From assembly GCA_973895155.1 (NCBI GenBank), contig OZ316893.1:13764001-13828000 (forward strand): DNA of 64,000 nt. Reading direction: 5' to 3'. Shown piece by piece: positions 12,480 to 27,808 of this stretch; within the stretch, counting starts at the first letter, position 1, and each line of letters opens with the position of its first letter. The DNA comes from Marsupella aquatica. Lineage: Eukaryota > Marchantiophyta. The notes under the pieces were generated by a model. It saw nothing but the letters and a program-made list of their open reading frames with translations. It searched no databases and had not been told where the DNA came from. Position numbers and translations under genes: made by a program.

Positions 12480-12640
12480 AAGCCTTCTCTTTACCATCCA
12501 TGTATACAAATTATATGCTCTTCCCTCTACTATACACGTTATACCATGTCCCTCCCTCTACCATCCATGCTACCTCTTAACTCCTTCTACCATCCATGCA
12601 ATACCATGCTCCTCCCTCTACCATCCATGCATATGGGGCT
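12480..12640 (+). repeat. CTACCATCCATGC short tandem repeat
   Basis: About five imperfect copies of a phrase built on CTCCCTCTACCATCCATGC lie side by side, with variable spacers. They sit just inside the 5' end of the Helitron and carry no gene. Confidence 0.6.
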
Positions 12641-13129
12641 ACATAATGATAGTAGTTTAATTGCAAATATCACATAGTCAATCAAGTAGAGCATAATCTA
12701 ATCAATGAGAGAAAAAGAGACCAAAAAGTAATAAAACAGAGGGAAACAAAGGAGGGGGGGTTGGTTGGTTGGTTGGTTTGGGGTGGTTTGTTGAGCTTTG
12801 AAAGGGAAAAAATGACAAAAGCAAAGAGAAAAATCATTGTCACTGTGTTATACTTTGGTGGTTGATGTGGCCTCTCTTTTGAGTCATGATATCTTTTACT
12901 CAATAACATATTTTATGCAATGAGATCTTTCTAACAAACAAAATCTTTTACTCAAGCTATCTTGAGCAACATGGTAATTTTTCTCAACTACATCTTTAGC
13001 ACAACCTCATCCGTTATGCATTGACATCTTTAGACAAACAATATTGTTTGGTAAATCAAATGCAAGGGCATTTTGGGTAAAAAACAAAACAAAGAAAAAG
13101 ACTCGCTCCTTTTCTCATTGACTTTTTAC

Positions 13130-13735
13130 TTCATAACATCTTTCCCATAACGACAACTTGGGTGAAACGACACCTTTTTTCTTATAACGTCTTTTACTTC
13201 ACCATATCTTTGGCAAAATGACACCTTTTTCTTATCACCATCTTTCACATAATGGCATCTTTGGCAAAATTACTTCTTTTTACTTAACAACATCTTTTTA
13301 TTTCATGACATCTTTCACATAACAACATCTTGAGCAACACAATCTTTTGTGCAACGCACGGGTATTTTCCCTCAACAATGTCTTGGCCGACACGACATCT
13401 TTTCTCTCAATGACGTCTTTGCCAACACGACATCTTTTTCTCAATGACATCTTGGCTGACATGACAATTTTTTTCTTGACGACATCTTGCCCGACATGAC
13501 ATCTTTTTTCTGAAAGGACTTCTTGGCTAACACGACACATTTTTTCTCAATGATCTCTTGGCCGACACGACATCTTTTTTTCTCAACGACCTCTTGGTCG
13601 ACACGACATCTTTTCGATCTCTCCACGACCTCTTGGCTGATATGACATATTTTCTCTCAACAACCTCTTGGCCAAAATGACAATTTTTTAACGACATTTT
13701 TACCGACTTGATTTCTTTTGTGCAACGCACGGGTA
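13130..13735 (+). repeat. Helitron-internal minisatellite (about 20-40 bp units)
   Basis: Degenerate units such as CTCTTGGCCGACACGACATC, linked by TTTTTTCTCAACGA, are repeated more than ten times and run into the inner 3' hairpin at 13720-13744. A hairpin core with GGGTAT but no CTAG lies inside at about 13340, followed by TTTCCCTCAACAATG. The same junction recurs near 17280. Long minus-strand ORFs over this block are artefacts of the repeat. Confidence 0.75.
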
Positions 13736-13744
13736 TTGAGCTAG

Positions 13745-14830
13745 AAACAGTGGTGGACCTTGCCACCCAGCGCCCTCACCGATCCCAGCACTCACGTTTA
13801 AGTGCCCTTGGTGCCTGAACGCCTCCACGGAATACCTCGAGCAAGCACCCTAGTGCCCCTTGCACCACCAGCGGCCCCTCGCATACGAAGCTGCATTTGC
13901 TCTCCTACACAACCGCTACTCCACGGTCTTCACTGTCTGCACAAGCAACCAAGCATCTCGGTAAGTAACCCCTTTGGATCTAGAACTCGCCAAGTCTAGC
14001 ATCCTAACTCAAGCTCAACAAACGTTGGTACATAGGTCAGCGATAGGTCCTCCCGATGCCATAAGCCGGAACCAGAGCCCACACCCAATGTTCGTCCAGA
14101 ACAGCTCCTTCCTTGGGCGCGGCCCGGGTTCCCCCTCATACCTATCCATCACCAACTGACCGCCCTGACCTCAGGACATGCTCATGGCCCAATTAGCGTA
14201 GCTTGTCCTAAAGCTTGTCTCAAGCTTGTCCCAACATGCCGGGACCAGAATGGGCCCGACTCTAGAATCCAACTCCTGGTTCGCTCCACTGATGGTTTGG
14301 GGGCCGAACACTCTTGGGACTCAACCCCCACACCTACTTGGCCTTGCCTCCCCAATGCCAACTCCCTAGGGAGACTGAACGCGGCTTGGCTGCTGTTCAA
14401 CGGGATTTGGCAAGCGGGCAAGTTAACACCCGCAAGCCCCAAGAGCCCAAGGTACCCCCAGACCCATCTAAGCTCAGGAGGGCGTAGCCTTTCTCAAGAG
14501 CTTTCCAACGCACCCAAGAAGCCCTCCAACAGACTTCCCGTTGGGAAGATATCGCCGTTTCCGTTTGACGGTTTCCCTTAGTGTCGCGACTGCCGTGGCT
14601 CACGACTTTGGCTCGCCCTTAGCCCCCAGGGAGACACCACTCCCCTCATATATGGTTCTGGAGACCTGCCACCCCCGGACCAGCTTTGGTCCCTAATCAT
14701 TTGGCCCCCAACCCGGATCCTATCGCGCATAATGGACGCGCCACCAACTGGCAACGCCCATAACTTTCTTGATAGGCATCCGCAAGCGGAGTGCCTTAGC
14801 CCGTTATGATCGGGCCAACCCGGTGCTCAT
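13745..14830. other. GC-rich passenger segment inside the Helitron (left part)
   Basis: Composition changes sharply after the inner CTAG at 13744, from AT-rich minisatellite to GC-rich DNA, and this continues on both sides of the solo LTR to about 15660. No ORF exceeds about 95 codons and no domain is recognisable. It could be captured host DNA or part of another repeat. Confidence 0.5.
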
Positions 14831-15251
14831 TGTTGAGCATAGACGACGATCGCAACGGCAAGCCCATGAACCATCCAACGCACAATAGTCGACACAAGAG
14901 ATACGTGGTTCACCTCCTTGAGGCTACGTCCACGGGAACACACAAGAGAGCTTTACTGAACTCTAAGCCCGTCGGCTATACCGAGTCTCCACAGTGTAAG
15001 CTCTCTCTATCTCTCAAGTGGCTCCATAACAATGAGCCTTGGTTCTACCTCTCCAAGCACACATGCCTCTTATGATATAGTGTGCAACATAGTTGTACCT
15101 AACCACATAGTTGTACCTAATCACGTAGCTGTACCTAACCACATAGTTGTACCTAATCACGTAGCTGTACCTAACCACGTAGTTATACCAACCCACGTTG
15201 TTGTACCAACCACGTCATACCTAACCTAGACGTAAGAGTAAATACCCAACA
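14831..15251 (+). mobile_element. Solo LTR, family copy 1, with CTCAT target duplication
   Basis: The element begins TGTTGAGCATAGACGACGAT and ends TACCCAACA, so it has TG...CA termini over 421 bp. The 5-bp direct repeat CTCAT flanks it exactly (14826-14830 and 15252-15256). A second copy of the same LTR lies at 32375-32691. No internal retrotransposon domains remain, which indicates a solo LTR formed by recombination. Confidence 0.8.
15090..15220 (+). repeat. 17-18 bp tandem repeat within the solo LTR
   Basis: About seven units of the type CACRTAGYTGTACCTAAY stand head to tail inside the LTR. The second LTR copy at 32375 lacks this array, which accounts for most of its shorter length (317 versus 421 bp). 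Confidence 0.75.
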
Positions 15252-15256
15252 CTCAT

Positions 15257-15667
15257 GCCTAGGCCCTCAGGTCTGATCGCCGCTCGGGGCCCCCGACCGG
15301 CTGAACCCGGATTGGGCCACAACTTGCGCCCCAAGCGTCCGTTGCCAATGGCGTCCACTCCATTGGCCTTGGGCCCAAGAGGAGCTCAAACTCAAGCCCT
15401 CAGAACTCAAAGTCCATCCGGAGGTCCGGATGGTCATCCTTGAGCCTGGCCCATTTCTCCTTGACCCGACTAGCTCTCAACTAGTCCAAGTCCTTAGTGT
15501 GTGTCACCAGCTTGGCTCCTTGCCTCGCTAGCGCCACGTCTCGTTGTCCACAAGTCTCCCCATGCTAAGTCCTCCCCAGATGGCCTATCTGGGCCTGGAC
15601 CATAAGGGAGCTCGACGTCGGAGTCAGCGACGTCGGAGCTAAGTTTTAAGGTAGTCGAGTTCCGCGA
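15257..15667. other. GC-rich passenger segment inside the Helitron (right part)
   Basis: This continues the GC-rich DNA interrupted by the solo LTR. It ends in GTAGTCGAGTTCCGCGACTG, just before the second Helitron 5'-like motif ACTATAATACAAGGTTGC near 15672. It holds one short proline-rich ORF without a recognisable domain. Confidence 0.45.
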
Positions 15668-16520
15668 CTGAAACTATAATACAAGGTTGCATTTTTTTTT
15701 TAAGTGGTCGTCATTCAAATTTGCAGTGTCCAAAAACATTAATCATGTCAAAGAGAAGGAATAAAGGCTATATTAAATTTAGTGTGCACCAAAAAAAGTA
15801 ATAAGTGCATTCCAAACAAGAGGGGAATCAAATGGGACACACAAAAGGAGGGAGCCAATGCACATGCAGGAGTATTAAGTAGGTTCATGATCCATACACA
15901 AGAAATACAAAAGTACATAATGTATGTGATTTTATATATACTGCAAGTATTACAATATTTTATAATATAGTAATAGTAATTTAATTAAAATAGGTTAATT
16001 AAACACAATAGGTTAGATGATAGGGAGAATGTCAAAAGCTATAATAAAATGTTACTTTTTTTATAGCATGGTAGTCATTCAAGTTTTCAATATCCCAAAC
16101 ATGAGAAACTGGAAAGAATCTAACCAACGAGAAGGAATAAAACCAAAAAAATCAATATTGTGAATGAAAATGGAGAGCAATGTTTCCAAGCAAAAAATGA
16201 ATCTAATAGTACAAAGAAAATAGGGAGGGTCTTTAGCAATGCAGGAGTATCAAGGAGACCCCCCTTTACCATGTACCACTATAATCCTGATCCTGTCCCT
16301 TTACAAACTAAAAAAAGTGCGAATCAATCTTGAATGTTCATCAAAACAATTTTTTTCCACACTGTCATATCTATCCATACACCCCTTTTAAAATGCCCAA
16401 GCTACCCTTTAACCTTCCCATACCTGCCACAATGAAAAAATTAATCAAATTTTAAATAAATTTATTCATATATAAATAAATTTATTTTTTTGAAATAATT
16501 TGGAATATAAATAAAATATA
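15668..16520 (+). mobile_element. Two further Helitron 5'-end-like segments in tandem
   Basis: ACTATAATACAAGGTTGC near 15672 and AGCTATAATAAAATGTTAC near 16037 are each followed by a T-rich run, then by GTGGTCGTCATTCAAATTT or GTAGTCATTCAAG. This is the same order as at 12303-12350. Similarity continues for roughly 150 bp, so three copies of the 5' region occur in one composite element. Confidence 0.6.
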
Positions 16521-16880
16521 TAGAAAATATTTTCTCATCTTGACATCTTTTCTTCATATGAAGATCTTCTCACCTCAAGATCTTTGCTCATCTTGATATA
16601 TTTTTCCTCACCTCAAAATCTTTTCTCACCTCGACATATATCTTTTCTCTCCTTGACATGTTTTCTCATCTTGCCATCTTTTCTCTCCTTGACATATTTT
16701 TCTCACCTCAAAATGTTTTTCTCTAATAGATATCTTTTTCTCATCTTGCCATCTTTTCTCTCCTTGACATATTTTTCTCAACAGGAAATGTTTTTCTCTC
16801 ATCTACATCTTTTTTCACCTTGACATATTTTCTCACCTCAACATGCATCATTTGTGCAATGCATAGGTATCAGGCCCAAG
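16520..16880 (+). repeat. TCTCACCTCGACATCTTTT-type minisatellite
   Basis: Units of about 20 bp alternate forms of TCACCTCAAAATCTTTT and TCTCCTTGACATATTTT. The array ends in GTGCAATGCATAGGTATC (near 16855), a decayed Helitron 3' hairpin lacking CTAG. Confidence 0.65.
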
Positions 16881-17575
16881 ATGTATTTAACAAGATCTTT
16901 TACTTTACAACATCTTTGATTAATGACATACTTTATCTATTGACCATTTTGTACTTAACAACATCTTTGGCATAACGGCATCATTGGCAACATGACATCT
17001 ATTTACTTGACAACAATTTTTTACTTGATGACCTTTTCGGCAACATGCCATCTTTGGTAAAATGACTTCTTTTTCTTAACAATATCATTTTACTTCATGA
17101 CATCTTTCACATAAGAATATCATTATTGGGAAACACAACATATTTTCTCTTAACAACATTTTGGGCGCCACAACATCTGTTTTCTTAACGATATCTTGGG
17201 CGCCATGATATCTTTATTTTAACGACATTTTGGGCAACACGTTCATCTTTTTCTTAACGACATCTTTTTTGCAACACACGGGTATTTTTCCCTCAACGAT
17301 GTCTTGGGTGAGACGACATATTTTCCCTCAATGATGTCTTTGCCGACATGACATCTTTTTTCTCAACGACATCTTGGCCGAAATGTAAACTTTTTTTTCA
17401 GCGACTTCTTGGCCAACACAACATCTTTTTTCTCAACTACCTCTTGGCCAACACGCCAACACGACATCTTTTGTCTCCACAACCTCTTGGCCGGCAAGAC
17501 ATCTTTTCTCTCAACGACATCTTTTTTTTCTCAACGACATCTTGGCCGACACGACTTCTTTTGTGCAACGCACAG
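16880..17575 (+). repeat. Helitron 3'-proximal minisatellite
   Basis: Units around ACGACATCTTTT and CTTGGCCGACACGAC repeat up to the terminal hairpin. An inner hairpin core with GGGTAT near 17280 is followed by TTTCCCTCAACGATG, as at 13350. The block therefore mirrors 13130-13735 and may be a duplication of it. Confidence 0.7.
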
Positions 17576-17587
17576 GTATTGAGCTAG

Positions 17588-18180
17588 TCAGGTCATAATT
17601 CATAACGTTTTGCACTAAGGATTGGTCTTATGCCATTACCATCAGGTCAGTGTAAAAGCCAACCCCTTCATTGTACTAGTTACTCATGGCGCTCCATAAC
17701 TCTTTGACGTAAGGATTTGTCTTATGCCATTACCATGGGGTCACAATTCATACTCCATAACTTTTGGCACTAAGGATTGGTCTTATGTCATTACCATGGG
17801 GTCACAATTAGTAATTCTTGTCAAGAATAAAGGTTACCCGTGTGTAACCTTTTCTTCTAGGTGCCACCATTTCCATAACCCTTTGCCCATAAAATCTTGC
17901 CTGGTAATATTTTTCCGTATAGGTATTATGTATGATAATGATTGTTTGGGCTGGGTTTACTCTGTAACCTGTTCCCACAAAGCTCAGAAAGACTTCCCGG
18001 CTACCGCAGATCAACATTTCCTCACTTTCTGGTCACAAGGACCACTGACCCAGACATAATCCTATACTTAATACATAACTTTTTGCACTAAGGATTCGTC
18101 TTATGCCATTACCGTCAGGTTATGCCATTACCATCAGGTCATTGTAAAAGCCAACCCCTTCATTATTGTACTTGTTACTC
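17588..18180 (+). repeat. Right half of the older repeat, with tandem ATGCCATTACCATCAGG units
   Basis: TCAGGTCATAATTCATAAC starts directly after the Helitron. Phrases such as CACTAAGGATTGGTCTTATG and ATGCCATTACCATCAGGTCA return three to five times. The repeat is itself interrupted by the inverted GGTTAC element at 17814-18060, so the order of events was repeat, then insertions. Confidence 0.65.
17814..18060 (-). repeat. Interspersed GGTTAC repeat, copy 2 (inverted)
   Basis: Read on the minus strand it gives CCTTGTGACCAGAAAGTGAG, GGGAACAGGTTACAGAG, AATCATTATCATACATAATA, GGGTTATGGAAATGGTGGCA and GGTTACACACGGGTAACC in order. This is the order of copy 3 at 28.5-29.0 kb and of copy 1 at 10.5-11.2 kb. 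At about 245 bp it is the most compact copy. Confidence 0.75.
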
Positions 18181-19122
18181 ATGGCGGCCCATGCTACAGG
18201 GTATATCTTCAATTTTGAAACAACCTCATTCTGTGGGGCCAATATGGCAAGCCCTCAAATTTGGACGAGAGTAAACAAATTGAGCCACGACACAATCCTT
18301 ACATTTCACTCAGTTTCTGAACTTGATGAAGTGTGGGAGACGAGGCGCAAAACCCTGAAGATGGTGCAGTGTCCCGACCCCCGCATTGGCACCTGGCTAT
18401 TGACTTTTCCTTGGTACTCTTGTTTACTTGCTTCGCAGCAAATCCATTCGCTCCTTGAGATCACCTACAGTACGTTGAGAAGACCTTCTGCTGGGGTGAA
18501 TTGATCGACCAGCTCCACTAAAAAAGTGATGCGCAATAATTACACTACCGAGCTTTCTGTTCCTCCTCCCCAACCTTCGGCGATGCGATTGCTGCTGACG
18601 ATTGAGGGATCTATGGCGCAGGTACCAGACTCTGCACTTTTGCTGGCGCAAGTATTCGAAGACAGACGTTAACGAGAACTAGAAAGGGCCATCTAGGGCA
18701 CACCTACGCAAGGTGCAGTGTCCAGCTAGAAGAAGAGGCAGGGGCCTTTATCGTGGCAACTGTGGTTTAAGCACTTTGTCAAAGTTCACCACAGACATCT
18801 GAGCTTTTGCAAACACTTTTTCTGCACGGGCTTTTCGGGCGTATAGTGATATTGAATTTGACGGTACTATAATTTCTGCACCAATATGGCTCCTGCAGGT
18901 CACTTGAACCTCTCTACAGCAATCGGGACTCCCGGTTTCAATGGTCAAACAAGCAACTGAACAAAATTAGGGTTTTTTACCTCGCCCGGTTTCCTACCGT
19001 GTCCGTTGCGATTTCTCCTGCTGACGGACGGACAGCAATTCTGTTAGGGAGAGCCCTGCTAGAGAATCTGTTAGCTTGCCGTTGCTTGACAGGAGATAGA
19101 TCGAACGGGAGTTAAGTACACA
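18181..19122. other. Upstream region of the uL29m gene
   Basis: Short ORFs on both strands show no recognisable domain. The last 150 bases before the ATG at 19123 should contain the promoter and 5' leader; I cannot point to a TATA box with confidence. Confidence 0.35.
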
Positions 19123-19959
19123 ATGCAGGCTTTTAGGACGTTGCTGCGACCTGTGGTGGCTTCAGCGCACACTCGTACAACAGTTCGGCCTATGAGTGGC
19201 GGACTCGCAGAATTTTTCGAGAGTGGCCGAGATCCCGCGTCTGATAAGAAGATTGTTTACGGTATCTCCCTTGCCCTTTCCAAATCGCTCATTCCTTTTG
19301 ATTCCTCTATGGATGGTATCAGTGATTTAATGGAGGTTCCTAACGTCTGTCACCTAACCGAGCTGGCTACTTCTTGTGGGTAAGGTCTAGATCGTTCAAC
19401 TTTTTCCGTCCATGTAGGGAAGTTACCCCAACAGATTTTCTCCTGTGATGTAGCCTCCACGAGAGCTGAATGTCTTCTTGTAACGCTTGTGCTATGGACT
19501 CCGTGAACTGTAAGATCAATTGAGTTAGTTTCTGGGTCAGATCATCGTGTTTCGTCATGTCCGATGTGGTTTTTTTGTAGGCAGAGGCTGGAAAGCATCT
19601 GAACTGAGACTAAAGTCGTGGGACGACCTGCACAAGCTGTGGTACGTGTTTCTAAAGGAAAAGAACATGCTACTGTCACAAAAACAGATGTTGCTGTCGC
19701 AAAGCCTCCGAATGCCAAATCCAGAACGGATGTCAAAGGTAACGGTCTTGCTGTTCATCGGAGTAGTTCGTGGAATAATTTATTGTGTAGAATCTTGGAT
19801 ATTGATAATTTGGGAATGTGGACTCACCTTACAATGTCCGTCTGTTGCCAGGTGCGTAAGTCAATGTGCCGTTTGAAACAAGTCCTTACAGAAAGAGCGT
19901 TGCAGGTGGAAGATCGACAAAAGCGGAAAATTCTGAAAAAAATGATCAATTCGATGTGA
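19123..19959 (+). CDS. MRPL47: Mitochondrial ribosomal protein uL29m (MRPL47), large subunit
   Basis: Three exons, 19123-19261, 19581-19738 and 19852-19959, join in phase (GT-AG borders) into 134 residues. The first exon encodes a basic, Arg- and Ser/Thr-rich N-terminus ([16 protein letters not shown]) that looks like a mitochondrial presequence, ending in KKIVYG. Exon 2 carries the family signature [16 protein letters not shown] and [15 protein letters not shown], ending PNPERMSKV. Exon 3 gives [16 protein letters not shown] and stops at NSM. This closely resembles Arabidopsis At1g07830. uL29m sits near the peptide exit of the mitochondrial large subunit (family knowledge). Both introns are short (319 and 113 bp). 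Confidence 0.93.
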
Positions 19960-20099
19960 GCACTTCGTGCAAGACATCATTGATTTTTCTGGAATCTAGG
20001 TTTTTTCTGGAATCTAGTTTCCTGTCACTCATAAAGCTGGAAAGAAAGCAAATCGCCATAAGCATATCAGGAGTTACTCTGGAATACTACTGTCATACG

Positions 20100-20740
20100 G
20101 AATCGCTGGAGTTGGTCAGGAGGGGCTAGGCATTTTGATCTAGTAGGCTATCGGTTTCTACGCGGGACCAAAATCCTCCTGAACTCAATTTGATTTAATC
20201 ATATCTAAAAAAATGCGGAAGTTTTCCAAAAGTCCAGTTTTATCTAAAATTGGGGTTCTAATATTAACTCAACTCGTTCTCTTGGTATACATTTTCAACC
20301 TCGAGGATTCTCTGGGCGAAGTTCAGTCTTTAGGTTTTGTTGGCTTTTCCAACGCTCACTTTTGCTGACGATTTGGCTGATCAACGATCTACCACTGGAT
20401 ATCTTTTCAAACTTGCCAGTGACGCGATATCTTGGAAATCCAGGAAACAACCAGTCAGTGCTACTTCTTTTATTGAATCAGAATATCTGGCTTATACTCT
20501 TGTCTGAAAGGAAGACGTTTGCTTCCACTGCTACTTTTTGATCTTCATTATGATTTTGCTGATGTGCAACTCATGGTTCTACATGGTGACAGCGCTGTCC
20601 CTCACGTTCAGTCCTGAACATCATTTTCGGAATGAACACTTTGGAGTCCAATGGCATTACATTCAAGAACTGGTGAAGGCTGGTGTCATAGAGATGTGTG
20701 TCTACCTACACAAATTGTGCCGGCAGATGGCTTAATCTAG
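20100..20740 (+). pseudogene. Ty1/copia reverse transcriptase-RNase H relic
   Basis: Broken frames read RFLRGTKILLN (end of RT), DDLADQRSTTGYLFKLASDA, ISWKSRKQPVSATSFIESEY and, after a stop and frame changes, VLHGDSAV and HFGVQWHYIQELVKAGVIEM. These follow the order of copia RNase H. Several stops and shifts make it inactive. It begins about 150 bases downstream of the uL29m stop codon. Confidence 0.8.
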
Positions 20741-23382
20741 CCAAGGTGTGGTCTAAATCTTACTAATCAATTGCAAAGAGAAGCTACAGTTGGGGTCTAG
20801 GTTTCTAGAGTGAAGCCTCTAGACCATGGGTCCCACCAAGATTTCTATGGATGGAAAGATGAAATATCATGTATATCATGATTTCACATCATTTTTATTA
20901 TATTCATGCTCGTTTGCCAAATCTAGCGCTCATTTGCCAGATTCGTAGGGCTTCTTGGACTTAGGTCTTCTGTCACGTAGATTCTGTTTCGTCACTTCCT
21001 TAGAGCATTAAGGAGATTTTTCTTTCAAGAGGTCTGGGATCTGTAGTTTATACTCTTTTTGATCTTCTGCTTTTAGTGACACCTGTCACACTTGCAGTTG
21101 CCGAGACTGAGGCGCATCTCCAGTTGTTTATTATGCCATGCGCCGAGTTGTTATATAGTCCGCTTTATATCGGGTATTAAATTCTGATGTGTTTCTCACA
21201 TCTACTTGTACTTGCAGTTTCAATTCGCACTTTTCTTGCCAGAGTCTTTCATGTTCTCAATCACAGCAGAATTCGTCCAGTAGAATTTGAATCCTTTAGT
21301 CTTGCTTCAATAGTGTTGTTATTTTGCAAGATTTGAGAGAAACATTTGGGGTTTCATAGATTTCCCTCCTTCCTTTTTTAAATCAACAAAAAGATAATTG
21401 ATGCAAGATTCACACTTCACGTTAAATGAGAGCATACAAGAGAGTTTTATTATTCTCTAGGCTGTCAGCCATACCAAACCTCAAGAGCACAAGCTCTACT
21501 TATCTATTCTCATCTCTGTGATCCCCATTACTGATCTGTTGTCATCTCTGTGATCCCCATTACTGATCTGTTCTCATCTCTGTGTTCTCATCTCTGTGAT
21601 CCCAATTACTGTTGCAGCTACAAGTAGCAGAAACACCTATCATTTTTTTAGAAAATCTTGATTCACCCCAAGGAGTGGGGCTGAATGAGGCTCAGGCTTA
21701 CACAGTACCTAGGGACAACGCAATTTGATATTCCAAAAAAAGGAATGGACACGTATATAGGTAGCTGCACAGACATGAAGGTGAGGCCAGGAAAGCAGAG
21801 TCAAAGGGGTTTTACAGGGCTTTCAACACCAATAGGTCAAATGGGTCAATAGGCAAAGTTAGAGAAGGAGAAGGTCCCAGAATACCACTGAAGTAAGACA
21901 GCTTGAGATGAACCGATGGAGACAGGTGGTTCCAGTACTTTGCTCTTCCAAATTCACTCCTCTGCCTCATTCATACTGTAGAAAACTCATAAATTTTACC
22001 CCAGAAATAAGGATGTCGTGCCTTGGTCATTGAGTTTGGCTCCTCTTGCCTGTGTTAATATTACAGAAGAATTATAAACACCACCATGGAGCGTGTTTTT
22101 TCTTACTTTAATACTGCAATTTGATCCTCTTGCCCATGTTAATTTTATAAACAAAATACCACGAAAGTCTATTGGTTTCTTCCTCTAATTTTCTTTTTCG
22201 TCAAATACATAGAAGTGCTACGACAAACCGCCCTCGATCCCAGCCGGGTCGTCAGGACAGGAGATGGCGATCAAAAACCTGCATGATATTTGAGAAATTT
22301 TATGGTAATATCACCTTTCATTAATACTGCCCTTGTAGCCTCATTTTTCAGTGTTTCGTATATCTCAAGTTTTGCCCTCCCACTTTGTATCATTCCCAAT
22401 AGAAGGATAATCACCTTTAGTTCCCGGAGGAAAACATTTCTTCAAATGATATTACATTATCTGATAATGGGCGAGACGTGCAGCGACTCTATTTTCCGAG
22501 TCTGTGCGAACACCAGAAAGCAGATTAAAAGGCGCGGCACAACTGGGATGTAAGTTTTCCCAAACGATACAATTCAGTTTTCTCCATGGACTTACTCCCC
22601 ATCCCAGCGTTCAATAGCTATTTCAGTGCTAGGGAGCAGAGCAATAGAGCCCAAAATGTTTCTCGGGAGATCAGATAATTGAGTGAGCTCCCACACTACC
22701 ATGTACAAATAACCAGAGATAGCCTACATTATGTTAAAAAACCACAAAGACAATAGACCACAGTAGGACATCTGAACCAAAATAAATGTCCACACCAAAG
22801 CCACGCTGAGCTAGTTGCAACTGATTCAGAACTGGAGTATTCCCAACCCCTGCCATTCGATATCGCACGAAAGATCCGAATTTTTAGGGAGCCACATTGC
22901 ACCTTACAATAAGAATAATAGAAGAGCAAAATGGGACCTTCTGGCCTACAGAAACAATCATGAAAACTTCCAGTGTGCACATCCGGTGTCACTTTCTGCA
23001 GGATGCCAGATCTTCAACAAATGTGTCCCAAGAGTAGAAAACTCTGGTACTGCACTGACGGTGACAGACAGCAGTTTCCTTGTACCGTTGAAGTAAAGAC
23101 TTGCAAGTATTCCTGCCATAAGGGTTTCACAACATCGTCATATACATCTTGGTCCAGAAAGCGGGTATTTTGCTCATGTCAAAAAGACTAGAGCAAGAAA
23201 TGGCCACATATAGGTAGGCCACGCAAATCAACGAGCCTAAATAACCCGCAGCAGGGTGGAATTGGAAGTACACGTCTTTCTCCCAGCCGTCCTAGTAAAG
23301 AATGAATTGAGCGACTTTTCTGAAACGGCACTTTGATCTGCGTAGAAAGAGTCGGGCGCTTAACACCACCTACCTTCCAAAC
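20741..23382. other. Spacer with retrotransposon-like debris and a short tandem repeat
   Basis: No gene is recognisable. At about 21510-21610 the phrase TCATCTCTGTGATCCCCATT with ACTGATCTGTT is repeated three to four times. The flanking AT-rich DNA (about 21360-21660) resembles plant LTR sequence but no ends can be fixed. The last few hundred bases should be the 3' UTR of the CK2 gene. Confidence 0.4.

Positions 23383-27808
<4,426 letters not shown>

Larger units (their letters stand above)
12298..17587 (+). mobile_element. Composite non-autonomous Helitron
   Basis: The 5' end is TCAAGAACTATAATACAAGG at 12298, preceded by host A. The 3' end is a GTGC-AAC-GCAC hairpin (17563-17573) followed after 10 bases by CTAG (17584-17587), then host T. 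The flanks join into ATGCCATTACCA^TCAGGTCA, which is present uninterrupted at about 17630 and 18122 in the same host repeat. This is the A^T target and absence of target duplication expected of Helitrons. The roughly 5.3-kb interior has no Rep/helicase ORF. It contains two further 5'-like motifs (near 15668 and 16032), an inner complete 3' end (13741-13744, followed by A), several inner hairpin cores lacking CTAG (about 13340, 16852, 17268), minisatellites and a GC-rich passenger with a solo LTR. It may have formed by reading past an inner terminator or by nested insertion. Confidence 0.75.

Noticed and set aside
13298-13766. Overlapping minus-strand ORFs rich in Lys, Arg and Ser
   Set aside because: They are translations of the Helitron minisatellite in several frames and have no domain.
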